A stretch of 64,000 nucleotides of DNA from Onchocerca volvulus (Eukaryota; Nematoda; Chromadorea; Rhabditida; Onchocercidae): the NCBI GenBank assembly GCA_000499405.2, contig HG738138.1, positions 1,364,001 through 1,428,000 on the forward strand, read 5' to 3'. A model generated the notes under the pieces. It did not search any database, was not told where the DNA came from, and worked only from the letters and a program-made list of their open reading frames with translations. Below are positions 1-12,302 of this stretch, piece after piece (the stretch's first letter is position 1; every line of letters starts with the position of its first letter). The translations under genes were made by a program, and so were the position numbers.

Positions 1-1570
1 TCAGGGAATAGAATGAAGAATATAGCTTGATAGTTGATATCGCGCAATCCTTCCCCCAGATCGTTACATGGCCATAATTGGGATCATCCGTGAGTCTTTT
101 TAAATACAAAAGAGATAATTAAATGTAATCATTAATGTAATCATAGAAACATTGTGGGAGATATCTAGCTGAGAAACTAAAAATTGAATTACTCATTGTA
201 CTGAAAACTCGGAAGACGAAAAACGGAAACATACTTTGATGAAACATCACCATATGAAGTTCCCATAATAATTTGATGACTATGCACTTGTCTCAACAAC
301 CTTATAACAGAAAAATCACTATCTTGAACGCTTAAATAATGTACGCCGACCACGCTTTTATCACCTGTAATACTTTTTTTTTTTTAACACTCTAATAACC
401 ATAAAAAAAGTTAGTACAGATAATGTAATTTGTGTAGACTTACAATTCATTTGTTCAATTGGAATGCAACGGCTGAATTTTCTTTGATTTTGAACTACTC
501 ATTATTGCGTTCAAAAAAAAAAAAAAAAAAAAAAAACAGCAGTACACAGCATTTTGTACACTGTTCAAATAAACAGGACAAAATGCTGTTGTCGAAAACC
601 AAAACCATTGTTGCGGACAACTGCAAAAAACTTCCTAACATCCTAGAATATGCAACACATTGCAATTAGGTGTGGAACGATACCTTATGATTATATTATT
701 TTCAATACATAAAAATGAGTAAAATAAAACTCGAAAACTTACTATTTAAAACAGCGATATTTAACCCTCTAACCAATTTTGAACTATCGAATAATCTGAA
801 AAACGAAATAATTGCTGAATTCTTTATAAAAACTATAAAAAAAAAAGAAAAAACTTCAGCTGACAGAAAATTCTTTAGAAGAGAGGATGCAAATTTATGT
901 ACATGAAGCTTTCAGCATAATAATAACAGCAATTACAAAAACAAAATTTTACATTTTTAACTCAACATACAATAAACCAATTTAAAACGGGAGCAGATTT
1001 CAACAAACTTTGTATTATTTAAACAGAGCAACGGTGGTTTCGTTCGACTTTCCGGTCTCAGCAAGACTGTCACCTCATCTTTTGGACAATATGCATTTCT
1101 CATACATTCACTGCCTGCAACAATAATAATTAAAGAAGAGCATGAATGCTTCAAATCATACAAACTATACAATCCTATTTCTCCGGTGGGAACAGGTTCA
1201 TATGTTCAGCATTATGGGTTCAATTGATGAATATTTTTTTGACTGTATAAAAATCATTTCATATATATATAGTAGGAATTAATTTTTCAAGTCTTTTAGT
1301 AACAGTGTGGAAGGATACATACCAGCAAATTTAGGAGGAACATTATTCTTTTGCAGCTGAGTCCATCCTGTAAATAAGATATTTTCAATATTTTTCCATT
1401 ATCAAAAAATGCTATAATAGGTTCTACTTTTTGTCAGATATATAATAATTATGGAAATAAAACTTACCATTCCCATATCTGGATAGATCGATATATCGAA
1501 TAATTATCCAAAAAGAAATGAGTGAAATTAGTAAGAGTGAAGCTCGTTTTAACCAATTTAAACGAAACAT
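1..1570 (-). CDS. FAM3/ILEI-domain-like protein, 3' end outside window
   Basis: Six exons read on the minus strand with consistent phase: 1570-1468, 1367-1323, 1114-1009, 472-444, 364-235 and 95-1 (continuing beyond the window). The start Met opens a 34-codon exon with a basic cluster followed by a hydrophobic stretch (about residues 9-25), a type II signal anchor or uncleaved signal peptide as in FAM3 proteins. Cys53, Cys59 and Cys80 reproduce the FAM3 Cys-x5-Cys-Pro-x(about 20)-Cys spacing. The segment IIMGTSYGDVSSKL resembles the conserved IVLMGTYDDGATKL stretch of FAM3C. Two extra Cys (87, 95) lie between. The family comprises secreted cytokine-like proteins; the function here is inferred only. 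The 29-nt exon is the least certain part. The gene is divergent from the methyltransferase gene at 4173. The C-terminus is missing. Confidence 0.66.
546..589. repeat. 12-bp perfect inverted repeat in FAM3-like intron
   Basis: ACAGCATTTTGT at 546-557 is matched by its reverse complement at 578-589 with a 20-nt loop. It lies in the intron between the third and fourth exons of the FAM3-like gene. No function is visible. Confidence 0.7.
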
Positions 1571-2569
1571 TTTCTTTCACTTCTTATTCGATCAAATACT
1601 TTCTCTTTCGCATCAAATCTAAAAATGAAAAATCCTTCATATAACACCTTTTCAGCATTTTTGTATTCTATGATGAGGAAAATTTATAATTTCTAGCATA
1701 CCACAAGAAAGAATAAAAACATATATTTTATGAAATTTTATTTACAAGTAATTCTTTTCATTTATTTATTTTTTAAACTTAAATGATTTACTGACAAAAT
1801 GATGTATATTCCGTTACATGCTGGTAATCATATCAATAATAATTCTGTAGGGAAATTCCCAAAAACTGTCTCGTCGTGAATTGTTAATTCATGCACTAGT
1901 AGTTTGTTGCAGAAAACATTGTGATTATCCTTAATATCATTTGAATATTAACATAACAATCGTCAACAATACAAATATCAACAACATAGTTTTCGGTAAC
2001 AGTTATGTGAGCATTTTAGTAAACCCTACAATGTTACTTAGGTCCTACTCAGGAAGAAAGAGAAAAAGGATATTCATCTACAAAAAAATAAGCTAGAAAA
2101 GCAGCATAGGTTAACAATACTTCATTAATCATAATGACAAGAGAAAAAATAAATAAATAAAACAAAATTCCAAAATTTCTTGCAATACAGAGTGCACATA
2201 AACTAGTTTGAAAACAGCCTAGGGCACGAAATTGCCTTTTTCGTGACGACATTGTTTCGGAGAAGTTGAAAATTTCTAGGATTATAGGTAGCAATGTTTG
2301 AGAATGAAAGTGTTCTTTTTAATTTTCTCAGTACTTCGAGATCAATCCAATCTCAAATTTCAATCAGTCGCACATTTGAGGCCATCATATGTATGATGCA
2401 TTAATTATGACAAAATTTAACAAGCAACAGTATGCATTCTAGAGGAAAGACCGGCAAAATTAAACGAAATCGTGTAGTTATACAATGTACATTAATACTA
2501 TTATATGACATTGTGTAAGTGCCACAAACCTAGTAACGGTTCAAGTTTGAGAGTGTGGAATAAGCTGAC

Positions 2570-3790
2570 AGGAGGTATAAGGTCACGCAACATCAAGAGC
2601 GGATGAGTAGATTTCGAGTGAACAGATTCCAGACACTGCTGGGATTTGTTAGATCGCGCAAGTGGGATTTGTTAAATCGCGCAAATAGGATTTGTTCGAT
2701 AGTGCGTGCAAGTGGAATCTCAATGGTACGTACAAGTGGGGTTTGTTAGGTCACGTAAATGGAAATTGTACAGTGGTGAATGCAAGTGGGATTTTTTAGG
2801 CGCGCAAACAAGGCTTGTACGATGGTAGCGCAAATGAGAACAAAAATCTTACTTGCAAATCTCACTCAATTCACCAATAAATCTCACTTGCACGCACTAC
2901 AAAGATAGTGCGTGCAAGTGAGGCTTGTACAGTGATCGTACAAATAGGATTTACAGGGTAGTGCGTTGCGTGCTTGTACAAATAGGATTTACAAGGTAGT
3001 GCGTTGCGCGCAAGTGGGATTTGTTAAATCGCGTAAATGGGACTTGTGATATTTGTTAGACTGCGCAAGTGAGAATTGTAGGGTGGTGTTTTTTTTTTTT
3101 TTGTTCTTTTTTTGGAGATTTATTAGATCGCGCAAGTGGAACCTGCACAATGGTGCGTGCGAATGGGACTTGTTAGGTCACGCAAGTAGAACCTGCACAA
3201 TAATGCGTGCAAATGGGATTTGATAGGTCACGCAAGTGGAATCTGCACAATGGTAATAGTACGTGCAAATGGGACTTGTTAGGTCACGCAAGTGGAACCT
3301 GCACAATGGTACGTGCAAATGGGACTTATTAGGTCAGGCAAGTGGAACTTGCACAATGGTGCGTGCAAATGGGACTTTTTAGGTCACGCAAGTGGAACTT
3401 GCAGGTAGTACGTGCAAGTGAGATTTGTTCGGTGGCGCAAGTGGGGCTTGCACCATAATCGTGCAAATGTACGATAATGCGTGCAAGTGGGATTTGTTAG
3501 GTCGCGCAAGTGGGGTTTGTACTATGGTCGTGCAAATGGGACTTGGACGGTAGTGCGTGCAAATGCGATTTTTTAGGTCGCGCAATTGGGGCTTGCACGA
3601 TGGTTGCGCAAAGACTTTTACGGTAGTGCGTGCAAGTGGGATTTGTGAAATCGTGCAAATGGAACTTGAACGGTAATGCTTGTAAGTGGGACTTGAAATC
3701 GTTCAGTAAGAATTTGTACAGAGTGCGTGGAAGTGGGATTTGTGCAGTGATGCGTGTAAGTGGGGTTTGTTAGATTGCGCTAGTAAAGAC
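2570..3790. repeat. Degenerate minisatellite, 25-bp monomer and 50-bp dimer
   Basis: About 1.2 kb of GC-richer sequence is built from variants of a 50-bp unit, clearest at 3120-3420. Each unit holds two related 25-bp halves, one containing CGCAAGTGGAACCTG and the other TGCAAATGGGACTTG. The recurrent words are GCGTGCAAGTGGGATTTG and GGTCGCGCAAGTGG. Phase slips and partial units are frequent. The 68-codon minus-strand open frame inside it follows the repeat and shows no independent coding evidence. The array separates the divergent FAM3-like and METTL13 genes. Confidence 0.85.
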
Positions 3791-4172
3791 CGAAAGTAGA
3801 TGAGTAGATTTCGGCGATGAAGATCGAGAATAAATTAGTAGATTCTGGTGAATAAATTAAAGAGATTGGTGGGATTTTTAGGTCATGCAAGAGGGACTTG
3901 TAAGGTCAAACAAAGATCGGGAGTGTGTTCAGAAGTAGGCTTGGAGTGAACAGATCACAAACATTGATAGAATATATAAATGCCTGATGGAATACGTCGT
4001 TTATGGTTTAAAGTACGACTATTACAAATAACTAATGTTTCAAGTCTGCTTACTTAGCCAAAGCGTTTTCGGAGGTTCAGGACCGAATTGCCGACCAAGT
4101 TTTTAGAACTTTGATTCGGCGGGATGACGGAACATTGAATTCCGGAATAATAATACAGATATTTAGATAGAT

Positions 4173-7100
4173 ATGTCAGCTATTCCAGAGGACGCAGACG
4201 ATTTCCAGGATCCAGAATTCTGGAAAGAATTCTACAAGGATTCCAAGAATGCATTTGAATGGTAAGACCATTAGTAATGTTGCATTACTAGTTTCATTTC
4301 TCTGTCTGGGGTCCATTTTGATAAATTATTTGAAATATAAATATAGTTCTTCAGGTATGGTGATTTTAAAACTTTTGGTCGCGTTTTGAGCAAATATTTG
4401 AAATCCACTGACAAAATTCTACAAATTGGATGTGGCAGTTCGGAATTAGCAAGTCAGGTATATTTGAGGCTATTGGACTTCTGATCTTCATTTTTGTTGA
4501 ATTATGCCGGTTCTTTGCAGTAGCATTCAACAGACAGGACTGAGCAAAAACTTGGATCAATTAAGTACAAGTAAAAAAGTTAATTACTATTTCGTAAAAA
4601 AATTTGATGTTATGGAATCGTTTCGTTATATGCTTTCACTGCTTTACGATGTAATAGTTTGAAGTTTTGGGAATCCTCTTTATCTCCTTTACCTGACGTT
4701 TATCGTCTGCAGTAGAGCAGTTTTGCTTTATAAACCTGAGAAGTAAATCGCGAATTTCAGACAAGAATTTTACTTTTTTTCAAATATTTTCGTAGATTTT
4801 TCTGTTTTATAGCTTTACGATAGTGGTTATCGAATAATTGATAGTATCGATACTGATGAAGGAGTTATTCAAAAGCAAATTGCCGAAAATAGTTCGTCCA
4901 GACCGGAATTGCAGTTTTCATGTTCTTCCGCAGCAAAAGTAAAGTTCTTCATTTCAACCATTTTTACTTTGTTGCTACAGTTTGCAGCTATTTTTAATTG
5001 TTGTTTATATGAATCTACCTAAACAATAGCTGAATTATGATTTAAGTTCTCAGATTGATTTAAAATGTTTAAATTTAGTTACAACACTGTTTAACAAATC
5101 AGCCGCTTTTACTTTCTGTTTTTAATTTTTCCTCTTCGGAATTTTTTGAAGATTGACGCATCGAACGAAAAATACAATGTTGTCCTGGATAAGGGAACGC
5201 TGGATTCGTTAATACCATCCGCATGTAATAATATGGTGGAAGATGTGGAAAAAATGTTTGCTGAAATATGCCGAGTGCTTACGATTGGAGGTCGATACAT
5301 AATTCTTACTCTTGCTCAAAATCAAGTGCTCAATACATATATGTCATTTTTTTTGAAACGGTTTGTTTTACGCATTCATATGTTGGGAAAAAATTTTAGT
5401 AAACTTTAAGATTGGGATAGTACTGATTGTGAGGGAACAGTCTGATGCTGAATAGTATTCGAATTGTAAACATTGGTTTGTATAGCAAAAGAAAATGAAC
5501 TCAATAGGATGGTATAAAGAAATGAAAAAATTCAGTATCGATTTTGGAATTCATTTTGATTTCAGTATCACTGTTTCTTTCTCTTCAATTATAGACACTA
5601 ATATGTACGTGGATACTGGTTGAGATTAATCAATATAATGTTATATTTATTGTCTGCAGATGCGAATAATGAAAATTTGTAGGAAGGATTTTATTATACG
5701 AGTTGAAAAGAATATTGATACTAATTACAAGTTTCCTTTACCAGTGTTTTTGTTTATTGCAACGAAACTCCGTGTTTCTCTTCCTTCACCGGTAATTTTT
5801 TTATATAATTTTGCTTTTGATAAAATTTTGATTGATTCTTATCATTCATTGAATTTATGAACATTAACTATAATTGACAGCTGACAGATTTTTTCTGACA
5901 CACCGAAGATCTATGTAAATGGTGAATAAGAAAAGTAATTTAGTCCATTAGCACCATAAACTTTGGGAAATTGATATATAATACGGTTGTTGCAATAGTA
6001 ATTGATGAAGATATATTTATATTTAGAAGACATATTTTTAATTTTGTTGGAATAATATAAAATAAATATAAAATTTCATTGTTGATATCATGATAAATAA
6101 TAGTCTCTATATTTGCAGTATATGGAATTGATACTTTCAACGGAAAAGAAGTCGGTTAAATTCACGGATCCGGTGAATTTGATCAGTGCAGTAAATGCGG
6201 AGCAGGAATTCTCCAGATTTCGCCATCTCTGTTCCAAGTATGAATCATGTAGCATGCAAAGTATCACATGTAATTTTAAGCATGAGCACTTTTTCAATTA
6301 AATGTTACGAAGTTCTAGCATTTATAGCTTTTGATGCTTGCAAAAGTAAAGTTTGTAAGAATGATCATAGTGCGCATAATAAGTATTTTCAGTTTTGCTT
6401 GAATTCTAGAAATCTTGTAGAAAGTTGGACGACGAAGTAAGTATAATATTGCATGGTGACAATGAAAAGCCAAGATATCGAATAGCAGTTCATGACGATC
6501 CGGAAGTCAATGAACTAAGCTCTTTTGCTGTCTTTATCGTCCCGGTTGGCAGGTTATTTCTATTGTGATGAAATTATTGGAGTTTTAGATTGCACTTATT
6601 ACTAAATAAGTAACCAATGTACATATGCATCATATGATAGTATTTGCAAAATTAAATCTCGGTAATTTAGAGATCATGACTGGTTTTTCGCTACTGAAAA
6701 GGGACGTTCATCATTGCGCAAACAATGTTGTAAGGATCGATTAGCAGTTGTTACGCTTTTTCGTGATCAAAAGTATGAAAATATGGAGCAAGTCAAGGAT
6801 GAATTGGGTCCGTATGTAATACAGCTTACTCCAGCATCTTTGCGTCAAACAGTTGAGATTTTATAATCATTACACTTTAATTTTGATTACTAAATTTTAT
6901 ACTTTATACTACATTTTCAATCAAGCATAAAACATTTCATTTCAGCGTAAGTCAGTGGTTGAATTTCTGTCACTCGGCAAAATTGATGTTAAGGAAACTC
7001 GTGCCACAGGGGATTCGGATGTCAACGGACCATGGGCAGTAGAAGATGTTCGCATACAAAATTCGCTATATCGAAGACTTGTTTTTTTATCTTCCCAAAA

Positions 7101-9810
7101 CCTAGTACAATCTGAAGTTAAACTCATTCGTAAGTTTATTTATTTTAAAAATAAGATAAAGGCAGCGCGGATACTTATCCACAATAAAAATATGAACTTG
7201 ATTTTGGATTCGTAAGTAGGAATATCTCTGTTGTCTACTATTTTTTATCTGAGAACAATGCAGTTTCGGGATGTTTAAACGTATATCTCACCATACTAAA
7301 ATATGAATTAGTATGGTGAGATATACGTTCCAAAACATTGGAAAATTGGTTTTTTTGTTTTTGTATAATTAGGTCACTCAACAATTATTTATTCAGCCTG
7401 ACAAGTAAGTAGAAAAATCATTGTTTCAGAGAAAAAAATAGTATATGCAAGTTAAATTTACTATTTAGACAATATCGTTTTATTGCCAGAAGCTGCTTTT
7501 GTTTTTTGAATATTTTGATTTCATTAATTATATTGTTTTGCAGGAAATAGAAAAGGTCGCGAAATTGTAGATTTGCATACATTAACTTCGGAATATCATG
7601 AAGCGATGCTGGCGGCGCTACCTTTCATGTTACCTCCATGTGAAAAACTGAATCATTCAACCAAATCACGGTACTTTTCCATATGAATATGGAGTTGTTC
7701 AATACACTCTCTTTTTAGCTTACAAATTTATAAATGTTCATTTAATAATGAGATTAACTACATATCGTTAATAGTGTCATTTCAGATTACTTGTTCTTGG
7801 ATTAGGTGGTGGTGTTCTACCTTCCTTTCTACACCTCAAATTCCCATCAGTAAGTCCAAACCTAGAATAACTTTGAACTTATATCTGTGGATTTGAATTA
7901 TCAATCACCGTAAAGAAAGGTGTGATGATTGATCTTACATGTGTACTTATAAGTTAGTTTTCTTTGCATATGATTTCAGATGTTCGTCGTAGCTGTAGAA
8001 TTAGATCAGAAGATTGCAGAAATTGCAACACATTGGTTTTCTTTTAATAGTGACTCGCATTTGACCGTTGTAATCAAGGATGCTCTTACATATGTGGAAG
8101 AATTGGTGCAGCAAAAAAGTAGGTAGTTTCAAATTTAAATTGAATAGTTTCAGCTTGATTGCCAGATGATCGAATTTTGGACATTTATCCTGATTTCAGA
8201 TTTTTGCTGATATTTTCTTAGAATTTTTGACACATATTCATCAAACTGCAGATCAGTCACTCTTATTTGATGCCATATTCGTTGATGTAGCTGGAAGCAC
8301 GCAGAAAGATGGACTGAGCTGTCCATTACCGTCATTTGTTACGGAAGAAGCTTTAGAAAAGATGTATGCTGCACTTCATGAAAGAGGTAATACATATCAC
8401 TATATCATTTCATAGTTAACAAAAATATTATTTACATTTTGTTATTATTTGAATCATCTCCGAATTTTTACTTCTACTAAATTAACTGTTCATGTCCTAT
8501 TATATTTCAGTCGTTTTTGAACTTTTTAACCGAAATGATGTATATTCGGAGCTCTTCTTTTTAGTATTTGCATACTTCATATTTGCATGAGTCTATTCAC
8601 AAAAGTAATCAGTGAAGGAAAAATCTGCGTTGTTATTTGTAAGGTCATTATATACGACATTAGCCGCTTGTTGTATATGACATATTTCATGCTAGAGTCC
8701 AGTTGATGGAAAGCTAAAGCAATACAAAAATAAATGAAGCAGTAGTACATATATATCAGCCATAAATACAAGAGTTGAGCATACATTAACAATATCTAAA
8801 TAATGAAACGAAGCAAAATATTATAAGATTCAAGGCAGTCATTGTATTGTTTCACTCACTTTTAATACTCATGTTTTACAATCATTTTATTTGTTTGTGC
8901 TTATTCTTTTATTGTTCCAGCTCTTATATTGATTAACATTAATATCCAACTAAAGTTAACATCTGTTATCGAAATGATTTAGATATAGAAGAATTAGGTA
9001 TGTTCATGGTGATTTCATATAGAAAATAAAAGCACATTTTCGGAATACGTGTACTGCCGGTAAATGATAATCTGTTAAATCAAAAATTAAGATAAAACAT
9101 TCTGTAATATGCAAAAAACTGTGACTTCCTTTTATTATCGTTCTTTAAGTTCACTTTATTACTATCTTATTTGCCCAATTTCCAGGAGTACTAGCTTTGA
9201 ACCTGGTAACCCGAAACGATGATATTGCTGAACAAATTAAAGATCGTATTTTATCGATCTTTTCATATTATTATAGCTACTGCACCGAAGAGGACATTAA
9301 TCAGGTATGTCTTTTGTGAATGGGGATGCTTGCTAGGAAAATAAAATTTTGTAGCAAAAAAATTGCAGTGTCGTTTCTTCGGTGGCCAAGTTCTTCAGTT
9401 TTCTAATTTAATTCTCATGATATATGCAATAAAATTCTTTGAGTTTTGTTTATAATCACTTAACCATCTCAAAATGCTGTATTTTAAGTTTTAGAGATGT
9501 CATAGAAATGAATGAAAATAGGTTATGGTAATGTTAGTGCTCGGAGGGGTGGTAATATTAGTATAAAATTAGAAAAAGAAATTTTATATTAGATTATTTT
9601 GATGAAATGAAATGAAATTAGAAATCGTAATCCGAGGCCTTTGTCTGTCTGTTTGTTTTTTTTTTACAGGTTTTGATTTGTCCTAAAGTGCGAAAGGGTC
9701 TATTCGAAGCTCGAAGAGCCTGTGAAAATTACAAAAAGGAGAAGGGTACACTACGAAATTTATTCGCTAATATTTCGGAGCTAAAATTTTATGAGAAACG
9801 AGCCAACTGA
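4173..9810 (+). CDS. METTL13: METTL13-type eEF1A lysine/N-terminal dual methyltransferase
   Basis: Fifteen exons join in phase to about 667 codons (human protein about 700): 4173-4261, 4355-4457, 4813-4938, 5152-5364, 5660-5791, 6119-6237, 6421-6552, 6671-6851, 6946-7129, 7544-7670, 7786-7849, 7980-8118, 8252-8386, 9186-9304 and 9670-9810. The N-terminal methyltransferase shows the SAM motif ILQIGCGSSELA (residues 51-62) and VVLDKGTLDSL (from 116). The C-terminal spermidine-synthase-like methyltransferase shows LLVLGLGGGVLPSF (from 470), VVAVELD and LFDAIFVDVAGST. In mammals the two domains methylate the N-terminus and Lys55 of eEF1A in the cytosol; both SAM folds look intact here. The donor of exon 4 (after 5364) is weak and was chosen because exon 5 requires phase 0. 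Intron 9 contains a perfect hairpin, and intron 13 holds two decayed exon copies. Confidence 0.93.
7278..7329. repeat. 21-bp perfect hairpin in METTL13 intron
   Basis: The left arm 7278-7298 and the right arm 7309-7329 are exact reverse complements over 21 bp with a 10-nt loop; the core of the arm is TATCTCACCATACTA. It lies between exons 9 and 10. It could be a remnant of a small foldback element or a structured intronic RNA. Nothing in the sequence decides between these. Confidence 0.85.
8511..8583 (+). pseudogene. Decayed duplicate of METTL13 exon 14, copy 1
   Basis: After a good acceptor (tatatttcag), and entered in the phase exon 13 supplies, the frame reads VVFELFNRNDVYSEL. This resembles GVLALNLVTRNDDIAEQ, encoded by the true exon at 9186. 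It stays open for about 24 codons, then reaches TGA with no convincing donor. Interpreted as a relic of exon duplication. A poison exon is the alternative. Confidence 0.45.
8921..8998 (+). pseudogene. Decayed duplicate of METTL13 exon 14, copy 2
   Basis: After ttgttccag, in exon-13 phase, the frame begins ALILINI (compare GVLALNL in the true exon). After a frame change it reads CYRNDLDIEELG (compare VTRNDDIAEQ), ending at a possible donor ttag|gtatgt. A stop interrupts the in-phase reading. The order and spacing of the matches support a second relic of the same exon. Confidence 0.35.
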
Positions 9811-12236
9811 CAGATGTTTACGAAACAGATTTGAAATGTCTTTTGAATGTTTTTCATTTGTTGCTGTTTCGCTTTAAATGAGGAATTGTTAGTTTTTTGT
9901 TTGTTTGTTTTTTTCTCTCTTTTGTTTTATATTCCTCTAAGAAATTGCAACCTTGACTTGATAAAATTGAAAACTGATGCAATTTATAGTTTTTTTTTTT
10001 TTTTTTTTTTTTTTTTTGTCATAAACACAAAGAGAGAAAAATTTATGATTTTATGTCATATAGGTTTATTTTCATAATCTTTGTTCGCAGTCATTCTTTT
10101 CCATCACATTTCCAAACTAGCAACTGATTCAATAATATTTTATACTTTTATTATATCCATAACTGTTTTTCCCATTTTCGTTTTCGTGCACCTTTTAACG
10201 AATTCTCACAGAAATTGGACCAGTCCATGATGAATGTGCATGTGTGTATATGTATGTTAAACACATCTACTCATTTATATTTATGAACTGTTGATTAATT
10301 TATCAATTTGTATATCTTTATTCATCCTACACCGACATCAGGTTAAGTTAAGAGAGTTGCACCTGGCTGATTAAACAAATTTGCCAATCTAACATTTTTT
10401 GATAACATGCATTTTAATCATTTAATAATTCATAATTCTAAAATATCATCACTCATTCTTGATCTCTTTTATCTTCCACCCATTCCTCGCTTACTTAGAA
10501 CCGGCTCAGCATCACCTTGATTTTTGGATTTGATACTTATTGATTTTTATAACTCATATGGAGTAAAAGGTGTTGCTCCCCATTCCCCTTCTCCCTTCTT
10601 TTTCCTTTCTGTGTAATATTCATCTCTTTTTACAAAACTATATGAGGGAATTATATATTCAGATGAAACAAAGAATTGCAGTTTCGAAGAAAACAAGATT
10701 TGCTGAACTTGAATTTGACGCAAATTTGTAGAAACGAGAAAAATAACTTTATATTTTAATGGGAATTTGTTTCTTTGTTTTTCACTAGGAAAAAAATTTC
10801 GGTTGTTTTAGGCAGAAAACCAATTTCGGTAAATGTGTTTCCCGTGCCATAGTGTATGGTATAGATAGGATTGCTAGGGAAGATTGTAGTACCAGTTGAA
10901 ACAAACGATTCATCCATCTATCCATCTTCGATTTAGTTAATTCAGAAGTTTAAGCTTGAAGAAAAGAATGTAAACTTAAAACCACTGACAATAACATTAG
11001 GCAAATCGTCTAATATACTATTCAGTTTGTACTAAACGAGTTAGGTTATGGTGCTGCTAATCTCTTATGAAGCAGTATGATGGAGAATTTCTGAACAAAT
11101 GCTCTTTGAATTTTCAATCTTTATTTGGCGTTGTTTTTGAAGTTGAAGTTTTGTGGAAATGTAAATTTTTCTGTTTTTTCGAGTCATTTGTTTTTTTTTT
11201 TTGCATAAACTTTAATGCTTCCCTCAATCAGTGCTCATTTGCATGATATACAGCGTCAATTTCACTGCAGAATTTTCATCTTGAAAGTTACTTTTTTAAT
11301 TCACTTTTAGTTGTTCACGCCATCGTCTGAGATGAAAAATAGCGAAATATGAGGTGTGACAAATTTCAAGTTTTTAATACATTGTGGTATATGTTTTGCA
11401 ACAGTGTAATTTGTTTGTTCCCACAAAAGCAGGTAAAACTTGATCATATCCGGAACAAATGACATAGTGAGTAACATAATCAATAGTTAGAAAAAGTCTG
11501 AAATATTTCCCGGTGTACTAAGGGCGACATCCAAATATTTGTTCTTCATTTGAACAGGAAACAATTTATAGAAAACTAAGAAAACAAGTGGAGCACGGGA
11601 ATATATTTCCTATGAATGCATATTTCTTGCTGAATTCTAAAAGGTAAGTAACAAAAGTGCTCTTTCGGTTTAATGTTTCAAAATAAGTATTCCAACTTTA
11701 TTGTGTGGCATATTTCTCATCACTCCAAAAATTTTTATAAAAACCACATACAGTTATTACTAATTTTTATCAATTTTTGGCAATTATTACTAGCATCTTA
11801 GCAATTTTTGGTATCATACGTGCTACAACCTTTTCCTATAATCAATGCAGGGTTTTTTATTGTTTACTTTTTTTACGGAAATATAAGAAATGTACTTGTA
11901 AAATCATTTGGTAGAAAATTATAATTTGATTAAGCATGAAATAAAAGCCAGTTCAATATGTGCATGCATGATTTCTCTCTTCTTTTCCTCATTTAGGATG
12001 CTTTTAATTTTTCTGGATTGGTACCATTTAATTTTTTAAATTTTCAATTCTTCGATAGCTTCTATGATAGAAATAATTGTAACTATGAAATTTTGCAAAA
12101 TAAATTGGAAGAATGTCAAGTTGACAATTTCATTAGAAGATAAATCATGTCACTTATTTTTGTAATAAGGATGAGTCAGTATTAAATTGTAAATTTAGAA
12201 ATTTTAAATTTTTTTGCAATTTCTTTTTTCTTTTTG

Positions 12237-12302
12237 TTTTTTTTTTTTTTTTTTTTTCAATCCCCCCCCCCCCCCCCCCAAAAAAAAAAAAAAAAAAAAA
12301 AA
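12237..12302. repeat. T21-CAAT-C18-A23 homopolymer triplet
   Basis: A run of 21 T is followed by CAAT, then 18 C, then 23 A. The T and A runs could pair around a C-rich loop. Run lengths are the kind that assemblers misjudge. Confidence 0.85.

Noticed and set aside
3379..3585. 68-codon minus-strand open frame in the minisatellite
   Set aside because: The reading repeats with the 50-bp satellite unit, with no splice structure or family similarity.
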